A DNA stretch of 64,000 nt from Streptomyces sporangiiformans (GTDB taxonomy: Bacteria > Actinomycetota > Actinomycetes > Streptomycetales > Streptomycetaceae), in assembly GCF_005768555.2 (NCBI RefSeq), contig NZ_VCHX02000078.1:12755-76754 (forward strand). The letters are read 5' to 3'. The notes under the pieces are model-generated. The model did no database searches and had not been told where the DNA came from. It saw only the letters and a program-made list of their open reading frames with translations. Position 1 is the stretch's first letter, and every line of letters starts with the position of its first letter. The position numbers and the translations under genes were made by a program. This document shows positions 22,562-30,939 of the stretch, piece by piece.

Positions 22562-23560
22562 TCACTCCTTGTCCCCGGTCGGCTCGTCCCCGGTCGGCTG
22601 GTCTCCGGCCCTCTTGTCCCCGGTCAGCTGGTCTCCGGTCGACTGGTCTCCGGTCGGCTCGACCCCGGGGGCTCCGGGCTCGTCGTGGCGCCGCCCCAGA
22701 TAGGCGTCCACCACGGCGGGGTTCTGGCCGATCGTGTGCGGTGGTCCCTCCGCCACCAGGCGGCCGTCGGCCATGACGGCCACCCAGTCGCTGATGCCCA
22801 TCACGACGTCCATGTCGTGTTCCACGAAGCAGACGGTCAGTCCCTCGTCCCGCAGCTCGGTGATGTGTCCGAGCAGGGACTGGCTCAGCGCGGGGTTCAC
22901 ACCGGCCACCGGCTCGTCGAGCAGGACCATGACGGGACGGACCATCAGCACGCGGGCCAGCTCCAGCAGTTTGCGCTGGCCTCCGGACAGCGTGCCGGCG
23001 TAGTCGTCGCGGACGCCGCCCAGCCTGAACCGCTCCAGCAGCTCGTCCGCCCTGCGCCCGGCTTCCCGCTCCTGCCGGCGCCACAGCGGCCGCAGCACAG
23101 CGGACAGCAACCGCTCACCGTGCTGCCCGGCCGCCGCCAGCATCATGTTCTCCCGTACGGTCAGCCGGGAGAGCGTCCTCGGGAGCTGGAACGTACGGAC
23201 CAGTCCTTGCCGTGCCACCCGGTGCGCGGGGCGGCCGGTGAGCGGATGCCCGTCGAACGACCAGCTGCCGCGGCCGGCGCGGTCGAAACCGCTGACGATG
23301 TTGAACAGCGTGGTCTTACCGGCACCGTTGGGGCCGATGAGTGCCGTGATGGCCCCTCGCTGCACCTCCAGATGGTCCACCCGCACGGCCACGAGTCCAC
23401 CGAAGGTGCGGGTCACCCCGTCCAGGACGAGCAGCGGATCGGGCTTGCGCACGCCTGGTTCGGCCGCGGTCCCGGCGAGCCGGCCGGCGGCCGCGGACGC
23501 GGAGTGGGCAGAAACAGCCGAGGCGGAGGCGCGCACGGCCGGGGGCTGGTCAGCGTCCAC
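22562..23560 (-). CDS. livG: Branched-chain amino-acid ABC transporter, ATPase LivG with repeat tail
   Basis: A 332-residue ATPase of the LivG type. The start is unusual: GTG at 23560 lies inside the end of livM (11-base overlap) with AGGAAGGAG upstream, giving an Ala-rich extension of about 40 residues before the ATPase domain. Walker A is GPNGAGKTTLFN (typical LivG), the signature is LSGGQRKLLELAR and Walker B is VMVLLDEPVAGVNP; the C-terminal LivG helix ends at VVDAYLGRR. After that, a hydrophilic tail of about 40 residues is built of 5-residue units of the form (P/S/L/R)(T/A)GD(Q/E/K), six in a row. LivG proteins normally end near the VDAYLG helix, so this tail is an addition. It forms an operon with livH, livM and livF. 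Confidence 0.9.
   Translation of the reverse strand: MDADQPPAVRASASAVSAHSASAAAGRLAGTAAEPGVRKPDPLLVLDGVTRTFGGLVAVRVDHLEVQRGAITALIGPNGAGKTTLFNIVSGFDRAGRGSWSFDGHPLTGRPAHRVARQGLVRTFQLPRTLSRLTVRENMMLAAAGQHGERLLSAVLRPLWRRQEREAGRRADELLERFRLGGVRDDYAGTLSGGQRKLLELARVLMVRPVMVLLDEPVAGVNPALSQSLLGHITELRDEGLTVCFVEHDMDVVMGISDWVAVMADGRLVAEGPPHTIGQNPAVVDAYLGRRHDEPGAPGVEPTGDQSTGDQLTGDKRAGDQPTGDEPTGDKE
22565..22660 (-). repeat. In-frame 15-base tandem repeat in the livG 3' end
   Basis: Six degenerate 15-base units (consensus on the + strand near GTCCCCGGTCGGCTG) encode the TGDQ/TGDE/TGDK pentapeptide tail of LivG. Confidence 0.7.
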
Positions 23561-24542
23561 TGAGCAGCATCTCCTTCCTACTGCCAAGGATGCCCTGCGG
23601 CCGGAACACGATCAGCAGCATCAGCGCGAGACCGACCAGCGCGAAGCGCACGGCGCCGACCTCGGACGTACTGATCAGTTCCGGCGAGATGTACCCGGCG
23701 CCGATGGCCTGGCGCAGCGCGCTGTCGAGGAAGGTGAGCACGAACCAGAACAGGATCGAACCGACGACCGGCCCCAGGATCCGCCCGGCACCCCCCAGCA
23801 CGAGCAGGGTGTACAGGAAGAAGGTGACGGCGGGGTCGTAGCTGTCGGGGTTCACCGACTGCACCTGGATCGCCTGCAGCATGCCGGCGACGGCTCCGAG
23901 CACGCCCCCCAGCACCAGACTCTGCATCTTGTACGCGTAGACGTTCTTGCCCAGGCTGCGGGGGGCGGCCTCGTCCTCACGGATGGAGCGGATGACGCGG
24001 CCCCATGGGCTGTGCACCAGGAGGGCGAGCAGTGTGCCCACCACAACCACCAGCCCCCATCCGACGGTCAGCACCCACAGGTCCTGGGAGCTGAACTCCA
24101 CCAGCCACACCCCGTAGGTGCCGCGCGGTATCGGGTTGAGGTCGTAGAAGTCGCCGGCGAACCTCTGCAGGCCGAAGACGCCGCCGGTGACCGGCTCGGC
24201 CCAGCTGGAGCGGTAGAACAGCCGGAGTGTCTCCCCCGCTGCGATGGTGGTGATCGCGAGATAGTCGGCGCGCAGCCGCAGTGTGGGCGCACCGAGCAGG
24301 AGGGCCAGCACGATCGCACAGCCGAGTCCGCTCAGGACCCCGAGCCACATGGATCCGTCGTACGTCGCCACGGTGACCGCGAGCCCGTAGCCGCCGACGA
24401 GCATGAAGCCGACCTGGCCGAAGTTGAGCAGGCCCGTGTAGCCGAAGTGCAGGTTCAGCCCCATCGCGGCGAGCGCGTAGATGGCGGCGATGGGGCCGAT
24501 GCCGGAGCGCAGCGCGTCGGAGACGATGACCGAGAAGTCCAT
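23550..24542 (-). CDS. livM: Branched-chain amino-acid ABC transporter, permease LivM
   Basis: A 330-residue permease with about nine hydrophobic segments. Family landmarks: AAMGLNLHFGYTGLLNFGQ near residue 25, the cytosolic loop with SPWGRVIRSIREDEAAP (the ATPase-contact EAA-like region) and NVYAYKMQSLVLGG, and the C-terminal LIVFRPQGILGSR motif shared with LivH. Together with LivH it forms the membrane channel. It starts 12 bases after livH and its last 11 bases overlap the start of livG, so the operon order is livH-livM-livG-livF. Confidence 0.92.
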   Translation of the reverse strand: MDFSVIVSDALRSGIGPIAAIYALAAMGLNLHFGYTGLLNFGQVGFMLVGGYGLAVTVATYDGSMWLGVLSGLGCAIVLALLLGAPTLRLRADYLAITTIAAGETLRLFYRSSWAEPVTGGVFGLQRFAGDFYDLNPIPRGTYGVWLVEFSSQDLWVLTVGWGLVVVVGTLLALLVHSPWGRVIRSIREDEAAPRSLGKNVYAYKMQSLVLGGVLGAVAGMLQAIQVQSVNPDSYDPAVTFFLYTLLVLGGAGRILGPVVGSILFWFVLTFLDSALRQAIGAGYISPELISTSEVGAVRFALVGLALMLLIVFRPQGILGSRKEMLLSGR

Positions 24543-24554
24543 GGACCCGCCTCC

Positions 24555-25550
24555 TCACCCCACGCGTTCCCGGCGGCCGAGGATGCCCTGCGGCCGCACG
24601 AGCAGGACGACGATGAGGACCAGCAGCGCCCAGGCGTACTGCAGGTCGACCGGGAACCAGAGCGTGGATACCTGGGCGACGATCCCGATGACGAGGCTGC
24701 CCACCATCGCTCCGTAAGCGGAGCCGAGTCCGCCCAGAATGATCCCGGCGAACATGAGCAGCAGCAGCTTGAACCCCATGTCCCAGGTGATGATCTCCAC
24801 CAGGCCGAAGAAGACTCCGCCGAGGGCGGCCAGGGCGCCGCCGAACATCCACACGACGAGCACCACCCGTTGGACATCGATGCCGGAGGCCTCCGCGAGG
24901 TCGCGGTTGACGGAGACGGCCCGGACGGCCGTACCGATCCGTGTCCTCTGCAGGAGCGCGGCGACACCGAGCAGGACGAGGATCGAGAGCAGGGTGACCG
25001 TGAGGTCCCGCGGTGTGATGCCGACCGGCCCGAGATCGATCGCCTCCTGGATGTCGTACTGGGCGAAGGAGGCCGGCCGTGTCCCGTACAGCACGAGAAC
25101 GATGTGCCGCAGCAGCAGGGACAGCCCGATGGTGACGATGAACAGATTGATCAGCCCGGTGCCCCGCGCCCGCAGCGGGCGCCACAAGCCTCGATCCACC
25201 GCCGCGCCCATCAGCGCCCCGAACAGGACGGCGGCGGCCGCGGCCGGGATCAGATGCCAGCCCGGACCCGCCGGGGAGGCATTGAGGAAGAAGGCGAAGG
25301 TGGCGCCGATGGTGACGAACTCACCGTGGGCGAAGTTGATCAGGTGGATGGTGCCGAAGACGAGCGACAGCCCGACCGCGGTGATGGCGATGATCACACC
25401 GAACTGGACGCCGTCGATCAGCGCCTGCAGAAACCGTGCACCGAACCCCCGGCCAGCCGGAACCTCCTCGCCCTGCCCCGCCGCGGGTGCTGCGGACAGC
25501 ACCACCAGTGCCAGAGCGAGTGCCGGAAGCAAGATCCGCGGACAGCGCAT
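24555..25550 (-). CDS. livH: Branched-chain amino-acid ABC transporter, permease LivH
   Basis: A 331-residue permease, first gene of the operon. Unusual for LivH, it begins with what looks like a cleavable signal peptide (MRCPRILLPALALALVVLSA, then APAAGQ) before the canonical first helix LQALIDGVQFGVIIAITAVG. Landmarks: SLVFGTIHLINFAHGEFVTI, the cytosolic loop RTRIGTAVRAVSVNRDLAEA and terminal LLVRPQGILGRRERVG. About eight membrane helices follow the signal. The promoter should lie in the 106-base gap to the TSUP gene. The signal-like start occurs in some amide/urea-type permeases, so ligand specificity is open. Confidence 0.9.
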   Translation of the reverse strand: MRCPRILLPALALALVVLSAAPAAGQGEEVPAGRGFGARFLQALIDGVQFGVIIAITAVGLSLVFGTIHLINFAHGEFVTIGATFAFFLNASPAGPGWHLIPAAAAAVLFGALMGAAVDRGLWRPLRARGTGLINLFIVTIGLSLLLRHIVLVLYGTRPASFAQYDIQEAIDLGPVGITPRDLTVTLLSILVLLGVAALLQRTRIGTAVRAVSVNRDLAEASGIDVQRVVLVVWMFGGALAALGGVFFGLVEIITWDMGFKLLLLMFAGIILGGLGSAYGAMVGSLVIGIVAQVSTLWFPVDLQYAWALLVLIVVLLVRPQGILGRRERVG

Positions 25551-25656
25551 GATGTACCCGGTATGTCCCGAACATCCGTGTTACTCAGTGTAAGCGCGGC
25601 CCATCAGGCACTCGGCAGGGCAATTCCGCGAACTCGGCGCAGAGGCCGGCCGCGCC

Positions 25657-26415
25657 TCAGCGGAGCAACTGGACGATGGCGACGACGCCGATCGTCACGA
25701 TGAGGGCCCTGAGGACCGCGGGGCTGAAGCGGCGGCCCACCGTGGCTCCGATCTGGCCGCCGAGCGCGGACCCGGCGGCGATCAGTACGACGGCCGTCCA
25801 GTCGAAGTCCGCCACGAAGAGGAAGAAGAGCGCGGCGACGGCGTTGACGACGGCGACGAAGACGTTCTTGACGGCGACGAGGCGCTGCAGCGGCTCATCG
25901 AGGAGCATGCCCATCAGCGACATGTAGATGATCCCCTGGGCGGCGGAGAAGTAGCCGCCGTAGACGCTGGCCAGTGTCAGACCGGTGAACAGCAGCGGGC
26001 CACCGTCGCGTCGGGCGGTGTCGTCCGGTGCGCGTCGGCGCACCCTTTTGCTGATCAGTGGCTGCACCAGGATCAGGACGAGGGCGAAGCCCACCAGGAC
26101 GGGCACGATCTTCTCGAACGCGGTGGCGGGCAGGGCCAGCAGGAGCGTGGCGCCGGTGACACCGCCCAGCAGGGCGCCGACGCCGAGTTTCAGGATGCGT
26201 CGGCGCTGTCCGCTCAGTTCCTTGCGGTAGCCGATGGCGCCGCTGATGGAGCCGGGGACCAGCCCGAGCGCGTTGGAGACCGTTGCGGTGACAGGCGTGA
26301 GGCCAGTGGCGAGCAGCACGGGAAAGGTGATCAGTGTTCCCGAGCCGACGACGGTGTTGATGGCACCGGCACTCACGCCGGCCGCGAACACGGCGAACAT
26401 CTCCCCCGGTGTCAC
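25657..26415 (-). CDS. TSUP-family (TauE/SafE) membrane transporter
   Basis: A 252-residue membrane protein of the sulfite/organosulfonate exporter family TSUP. Two repeated halves are visible, each with the family's Gly-rich motif: GAINTVVGSGTLITFPVLLA near residue 18 and ASVYGGYFSAAQGIIYMSLM near 160. About eight hydrophobic segments are separated by a charged cytosolic linker (KRVRRRAPDDTARRDGG). GTG at 26415 is used, though an ATG five codons in (MFAVFAAG) is possible. It is on the same strand as the liv operon but 106 bases away and probably separate. Substrates in the family range from sulfite and sulfolactate to other small acids; none can be assigned here. Confidence 0.85.
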   Translation of the reverse strand: MTPGEMFAVFAAGVSAGAINTVVGSGTLITFPVLLATGLTPVTATVSNALGLVPGSISGAIGYRKELSGQRRRILKLGVGALLGGVTGATLLLALPATAFEKIVPVLVGFALVLILVQPLISKRVRRRAPDDTARRDGGPLLFTGLTLASVYGGYFSAAQGIIYMSLMGMLLDEPLQRLVAVKNVFVAVVNAVAALFFLFVADFDWTAVVLIAAGSALGGQIGATVGRRFSPAVLRALIVTIGVVAIVQLLR

Positions 26416-26614
26416 GCTGCGGCTCCCCTGACGGCGGTGCCGCCAGCTGCCGCCGGCATCTGTCCTGGTTGCCGGCGTCCCGTGCCGGAGAAGATGTTCA
26501 TGAAGCTGACGCTAGGCGGGCGACGCTTCGGTGTCCGCCGAATCGCCCCGGTCAGGTCACGACTTCAGGTCGGGGTCAAGATCGGCCTGGGCGTCGTTCA
26601 ACGTAGTGCTCGGC

Positions 26615-27706
26615 TCAGGTCGCGTCGAGTTCACCGAGCAGGGCGAAGGTCAGCGCGTCGACCGGGCGGGCGTCGGTCGACGTCTCCTCGCTGAAGGTGT
26701 TCACCATCATCACGGCCGCCGTCCCGCTCTTCCTGCTGAAGGCCGCGCAGGTGCTGAATCCGCCGGTGCCACCGTTGTGCCAGGTCATGGTCCGGCCGCT
26801 GGGCAGTGGACTGAGGTGCCAGCCGAGACCGATACGCAGGTTCTCGTCGACGGTGAAGTGGGGCCGCTGCGTCAGTTCGATCGCGTCCCGCAACGGCGAA
26901 CGCTCCGGGCGCAGTTGGGCGCCCAGAAAGCGCAGCATGTCGTCCGCGGTGCTGTAGATCGACGTCCCCGCGGCGCTGAGGACGGGGTCGTGCCAGTCGG
27001 GAACGGGCCGGTTCTCGAGATGGCCGACGGCCTTGCGGGACGCCATGTCCGGCCTCAGCGTCGTCGTCGTGTCGTGCAGGCCGAGTGGCGAGGTCACACG
27101 GCGGCGCAGCATCGCGTCCACGTCGTCGAAGGCCAGCGCCTGGCCGAGCAGTCCGAACCCGAGGTTCGAGTACGCGTGGACGCTGCCCGGCTCGCTGCCC
27201 AAGGTCGTCTCGGCCAGGCCGGCCGCCAGGTCGTCCAGCGTGTAGTGCGCGTACGGGTCATAGGGGTCCGCTCCCGCCATGAGGTTCGGAGGCAGCGAGG
27301 GCAGACCGGCGGTGTGGGTCGCCAGGTCGGCCAGGGTGATCCTGCGAGGACCCTTGCGCGGGATGCGGAACCGGGCAGGTAAGACCAGGGGCGCGTCGAG
27401 GCGGGTCGCGCCGGCCCGCACGGCGCGGGCGAGAGCGGTGGCGGTGAGGGTCTTGCCGATCGATCCGAGCTGGAACACCGTTGTGCCGTTCGGCGTCGGC
27501 GCGCCCTGGGACGCGCCCGCGACGTAGGTGCGTGCGCCGTGGATGACCCCGCAGACCGCGCTCGGGCTGCCCGCGGCCAGGGCCCGGTCCAGGTAACGCC
27601 GCACCCGCGCGGGCAGTTCGTCTTCGGCTGCCGCGGCGTTCTGCGGCAGCAGCGACGCACCGGCCGCCGCTGTCGTCGCCACGGTGAGAAATCTACGTCG
27701 GTCCAT
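26615..27706 (-). CDS. Exported serine hydrolase, class C beta-lactamase fold
   Basis: A 363-residue Tat substrate (DRRRFLTVATTAAAGASLL) of the beta-lactamase/D-alanyl-D-alanine carboxypeptidase/esterase group (PF00144). The catalytic set is present: SIGK near residue 82 (nucleophile Ser and Lys), YSNLG near 174 (Tyr base), and HNGGTGG near 316, which replaces the KTG of class C enzymes. The HxG form and overall length favour an esterase or DD-peptidase-like enzyme over a true beta-lactamase. It lies 3 bases after the ArsR-type regulator and is thus in one operon with it. A palindrome upstream of that regulator is the likely control site for both. The 199-base gap on its 3' side has no gene. 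Confidence 0.85.
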   Translation of the reverse strand: MDRRRFLTVATTAAAGASLLPQNAAAAEDELPARVRRYLDRALAAGSPSAVCGVIHGARTYVAGASQGAPTPNGTTVFQLGSIGKTLTATALARAVRAGATRLDAPLVLPARFRIPRKGPRRITLADLATHTAGLPSLPPNLMAGADPYDPYAHYTLDDLAAGLAETTLGSEPGSVHAYSNLGFGLLGQALAFDDVDAMLRRRVTSPLGLHDTTTTLRPDMASRKAVGHLENRPVPDWHDPVLSAAGTSIYSTADDMLRFLGAQLRPERSPLRDAIELTQRPHFTVDENLRIGLGWHLSPLPSGRTMTWHNGGTGGFSTCAAFSRKSGTAAVMMVNTFSEETSTDARPVDALTFALLGELDAT

Positions 27707-27709
27707 GGG

Positions 27710-28222
27710 TTACTCCCCTGTCGTCGGTTTACCTGGCGGCACCACCGCGGACAGCAGCACGAGCAGCGGCACGACCCTGCCTGCCGGCACGTGGTAATGG
27801 CCGCGCCCTTCGGCATTCAGCCAGCCGGTGGCTGTCAGCTGCTTGAGGTGGTGGTAGAGCTGACCGGTGGTGTTCAGTCCGGCCGTCTCCTGCAACTCGG
27901 CCGCGGACCGGGTTCCTTGGAGCACGGCGCGCAGCAGGGTGAGCCGTACCGGGTGACCCAGCGCGGAGTACGCCGCGGCGTACTCCGCCCAGTCGGCTTC
28001 GAGCAGCCCGTCCGTCGCGGCACCCTGCTGCCATTCGTAGTGTTCGCCCGTGGGCAGGTCCAGCGCGCCGGTGAACAGCACTTGTCCCTGTCCCGTGAGC
28101 CGCTCACGCAGCCCTTCGAGAGCCCAGAACGTTTCGTTCCGGGGGGTCTGCGGCCCGGCCTCCAGCCGCGCCACCCGTTCTTCGAGCGCGGCGAGCCGCT
28201 CCGGGAGGGACTCAGCAGTCAT
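27710..28222 (-). CDS. ArsR-type winged-helix transcriptional regulator
   Basis: A 170-residue cytosolic regulator. An N-terminal coiled coil (LPERLAALEERVARLEA) probably dimerises. The winged helix follows from about residue 80: SALGHPVRLTLLRAVLQGTR, then SAAELQETAGLNTTGQLYHH (recognition helix) and LKQLTATGWLNAEGRGHYHV (wing). No cysteine metal-site motif of ArsR/SmtB proteins is seen, so the signal is not obviously a metal. It is co-transcribed with the serine hydrolase 3 bases downstream and sits behind a perfect 16-base palindrome, a likely autoregulatory site. Confidence 0.85.
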   Translation of the reverse strand: MTAESLPERLAALEERVARLEAGPQTPRNETFWALEGLRERLTGQGQVLFTGALDLPTGEHYEWQQGAATDGLLEADWAEYAAAYSALGHPVRLTLLRAVLQGTRSAAELQETAGLNTTGQLYHHLKQLTATGWLNAEGRGHYHVPAGRVVPLLVLLSAVVPPGKPTTGE

Positions 28223-28236
28223 GACGCGAACGCTAC

Positions 28237-28252
28237 GTTATTCCGGAATAAC
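28237..28252. promoter_or_regulatory. Perfect palindrome upstream of the ArsR-type gene
   Basis: GTTATTCCGGAATAAC is a perfect 16-base palindrome 15 bases upstream of the regulator's start codon, in an AT-richer patch. It is probably the operator of that regulator; it could also affect the divergent gene at 28402. Confidence 0.6.
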
Positions 28253-28401
28253 AGAGCAAGTTCTTTTGGGTCGTAGAGACGACCTCACCCTGTCTGATCG
28301 ATTGATCGCTACCATGGGCGCATCGCGCGAATTCGATCGCGCAAGCCGCCGCGCGGTCGCGCCCCGGCGGTGCGGCCGGCGGGAACGAAAGCGGTGGGGC
28401 C

Positions 28402-29490
28402 ATGCGGGAGTCGGCGCAGAAGCGGCAGACCCGGATCGCGGAGGTGGTGCGGGACCGGGGCGTCGCGCGCATCACCGATCTCGCCGACGAGCTCGGCGTC
28501 TCCGTCGTCACCGTGCGCCGGGACGTCGAGGAGATGGCCCGGCGCGGAGAGGTGCGCCGCGGCCATGGGGTGGCGCGTTCGCTGCGGCCGGTGCCCGAGG
28601 AGAGTGCCGCCGGGGGCGACGCCATCGCCATGATCGTTCCCGAGCGCAACACCTATCTCACCGAAGCCGTGCAGGGCGCGCGGGAGGCCGCGGAGAAGGC
28701 CGGCCTGCGGCTCGCACTGCACATCGCCGCCGACGAGGGCGGGGCGGAGCGAGAGGCGGTGCGCCAGGCGCTGGACGCCGGGGCGCGAGGGGTGCTGTTG
28801 TCGCCGCACTGGCGCACGCGGGCCGAGGCAGATGCGGATCACTCGTGGCTGTCCGCCCTGGACGTGCCCACGGTGCTGGTGGAGCGGCGCCCCGCACGGA
28901 CCAGCGCGATCTACACACTGGACTGTGTGCGCTCCGACCACGCGTACGGCGTTCATCTGGCGCTCGGCCACCTGGTCGGTCTCGGGCACCGGCGGATCGT
29001 GCTGGCGTCGCGCGACGACAGTCCCACCGCGCGGGTCATCCGCGCCGAGTTCGCCGCGCAGACCGCCGCCCGGGGGCTCGCCGAGGAGTGCCGCTCGATC
29101 CTCAGCTCGCGCACCGCGGGCCCCGATCCGCGTGTGCCCGACGCTCGGGCGGAGGATCTGGCCGAGGTGGTGGGGCACAGCGGTGCGACGGCGGTGCTGA
29201 TCCACAGCGACATGGACGCGCTGGTGCTGGTGCAGCGGCTGCAGGCGGCGGGGATCGATGTGCCCGGGAGGTGTTCGGTGGTCGCGTACAACGACGTGGT
29301 CGCCGACATGGGGCCGGTCGCCCTGACGGCCGTCGCCCCGCCGAAGGCGGAGCTCGGGCGGGTCGGAGTCGATCTGCTGCTGCGCCGGCTCGACATGGCG
29401 CGCGAGGGGCTGCGCCCGGGGGCCACCCGTCATCTGGAGCTGCTGCCTGGTCTGGTGATCAGGGAGTCCACGGCTCCGCCGCCGGCCTGA
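28402..29490 (+). CDS. Hybrid regulator: DeoR-type HTH with LacI-type sugar-binding domain
   Basis: A 362-residue transcription factor with an uncommon architecture. Residues 1-58 are a DeoR winged helix (RQTRIAEVVRDRGVARITDL, then SVVTVRRDVEEMARRGEVRR). From about 75 onward it is a LacI/periplasmic-binding-protein domain (AIAMIVPERNTYLTEAVQGA; LGHLVGLGHRRIVLASRDD; VAYNDVVADMGPVALTAVAPP; RVGVDLLLRRL). Classic LacI proteins have a different N-terminal HTH and a hinge helix; here the DeoR domain replaces them, as in some Streptomyces sugar regulators. It is transcribed towards, and 126 bases before, a sugar importer operon and is the obvious candidate regulator of it. ATG at 28402 follows GGTGGGG. 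The effector is presumably a sugar from the transported glycan. Confidence 0.85.
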   Translation: MRESAQKRQTRIAEVVRDRGVARITDLADELGVSVVTVRRDVEEMARRGEVRRGHGVARSLRPVPEESAAGGDAIAMIVPERNTYLTEAVQGAREAAEKAGLRLALHIAADEGGAEREAVRQALDAGARGVLLSPHWRTRAEADADHSWLSALDVPTVLVERRPARTSAIYTLDCVRSDHAYGVHLALGHLVGLGHRRIVLASRDDSPTARVIRAEFAAQTAARGLAEECRSILSSRTAGPDPRVPDARAEDLAEVVGHSGATAVLIHSDMDALVLVQRLQAAGIDVPGRCSVVAYNDVVADMGPVALTAVAPPKAELGRVGVDLLLRRLDMAREGLRPGATRHLELLPGLVIRESTAPPPA

Positions 29491-29516
29491 TCCCGCTCAC
29501 CGGTCGACTGACACTT

Positions 29517-29575
29517 GTTCGTTTGACCGTTTCAGTTTCTTCTGTTCGATCTATTGACGCCTTTTTCATCTGCCG
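29517..29575 (+). promoter_or_regulatory. Repeat-rich control region before the sugar importer operon
   Basis: An AT-richer stretch with reiterated GTTT/GTTC elements (TTGTTCGTTTGACCGTTTC, CAGTTTCTTCTGTTCG) and two TGTTCG...TGAC blocks at about 29518 and 29547. DeoR-type repressors often bind short direct repeats, so this is a candidate site for the regulator encoded upstream. Promoter elements are not resolved. Confidence 0.35.
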
Positions 29576-29616
29576 CTCAAGATGCCCGTAATCCATGCAA
29601 GGACGCGGGAGGGCTC

Positions 29617-30930
29617 ATGCGATGGACCCGCAAGGTCACGGCGGCGCTGCTCACGATCTTCGCCATGCTGCTGGCGGGCTGTTCCGCCGGAGACAGCAGC
29701 GACACCGCCGGCAGCGGGCCGGTGCACATCACCTTCTGGTCGGCCCTCCGCGGCAGCCAAGAAGTCGTGGACGAGTTCAACCGCACCCACACCAAGATCA
29801 AGGTCGACTTCGAGCAGGTCCCCTCGGGCGATCAAGGAGGCTGGGCCAAGCTCAGCAACGCCGCACGGGCGGGCAACGCCCCCGATGTCGCCACCATCGA
29901 GTATCCCCAGCTGCCCGGCTACGCCATCGACGGTGTGCCCCGCGACATCACCAAGCTGCTGCCCGACTCGGTGCGCCGCAAGATCCTGCCGCAGGCGATG
30001 GACCTGACCACATTCGACGGGCGCACCTACGCCGTGCCGGTCGACATCGAACCGATGGTCTTCCTGTACCGCAAGGACCTGTTCACGAAGAACGACATCC
30101 CGGTCCCCAAGACCTGGGCGGAGTTCGAGAGTTCGGCCCGCAAGCTCAAGGAGGCCGATCCCCGTTCCCGTATCGCCAGCCTCTTCACCACTGGCGGCAC
30201 TCTCCACATGGCCGGGTACAGCTGGCAGGCCGGCGCGCGGTGGTACGACACCTCCGGCGAGACCTGGCACGTATCCATGGACGACGCCCCCACCCGCAAG
30301 GTCACCGCGTACTGGCAGCGCCTGCTCGACGACGACCTGGTGCGTGTCGAGCCCTCGTCCAGCCAGCAGTGGCGGGCGCATCTGCGCAGCGGTGAGACGG
30401 CCGGCTGGCTGGCGGGCGCCTGGGCCGCGGGCTCGATGATGTCCTCCACACCGAGCGGCAAGGGCAAATGGGCCATCGCGCCCTTCCCGCAGTGGGACCT
30501 GAAGAAGCCGACCCTCGGCACACAGGGCGGCTCGACCTTCATGGTCACCAAGGACAGCAACCGCCCCAAGGAGGCCATGGAGTTCATCTCCTGGATGGTG
30601 ACCAGCCCGGCCGCGCTGCGCGCCAAGCTCTCCAGCGGCGTCAGCAGCGCGTATCCGTCCGTGCCCGAGCTGGTTTCGGTCGCCCGCAAGGAAATGGACA
30701 CCAGCTACTACTCGGGCCAGGACATCTTCGGTCTCTTCCACAGGGAGGCCAAGCTGATCGACCCCCGATGGAAGTGGGGGCCGCGCATGGTGTCGACGAC
30801 CAGCTCCGGCGACGACGGGCTCGCGCGAGCAGGGGCCGGCAGCGGCACCATCCTGGACGCCCTCCGCGAAGCCCAGCGCAGAACCCTGCCCGACCTGAAG
30901 AGCCTCGGCCTGTCGGTCACTACCCACTGA
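29617..30930 (+). CDS. Sugar ABC transporter, extracellular solute-binding lipoprotein
   Basis: A 437-residue type I sugar-binding lipoprotein (SBP_bac_1 family). The lipobox LLAGC at about residue 22 follows a basic signal (MRWTRKVTAALLTIFAM). Mature features: HITFWSALRGSQEVVDEFNR, the NAARAGNAPDVATIEYPQLP segment and GSTFMVTKDSNRPKEAMEFI, typical of oligosaccharide binders. The ATG at 29617 has GGGAGGG 3-4 bases upstream (tight spacing); an upstream in-frame start would place the lipobox too far in. It is first in a five-gene run with two permeases, a dehydrogenase and a DUF2264 protein. No ATPase is encoded, so it presumably uses a shared MsiK-type ATPase, as other Streptomyces sugar importers do. 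Confidence 0.9.
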   Translation: MRWTRKVTAALLTIFAMLLAGCSAGDSSDTAGSGPVHITFWSALRGSQEVVDEFNRTHTKIKVDFEQVPSGDQGGWAKLSNAARAGNAPDVATIEYPQLPGYAIDGVPRDITKLLPDSVRRKILPQAMDLTTFDGRTYAVPVDIEPMVFLYRKDLFTKNDIPVPKTWAEFESSARKLKEADPRSRIASLFTTGGTLHMAGYSWQAGARWYDTSGETWHVSMDDAPTRKVTAYWQRLLDDDLVRVEPSSSQQWRAHLRSGETAGWLAGAWAAGSMMSSTPSGKGKWAIAPFPQWDLKKPTLGTQGGSTFMVTKDSNRPKEAMEFISWMVTSPAALRAKLSSGVSSAYPSVPELVSVARKEMDTSYYSGQDIFGLFHREAKLIDPRWKWGPRMVSTTSSGDDGLARAGAGSGTILDALREAQRRTLPDLKSLGLSVTTH

Positions 30931-30939
30931 GGTGCAGCC

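Noticed and set aside
23145..25703. 852-codon plus-strand open frame opposite livG, livM and livH
   Set aside because: The translation is low-complexity charged sequence; the minus strand carries clear Liv transporter genes.
26615..27706. Calling the serine hydrolase an antibiotic-resistance beta-lactamase
   Set aside because: The KTG motif is HNG-type and length/fold fit the broader esterase/DD-peptidase group; no evidence of beta-lactam hydrolysis.
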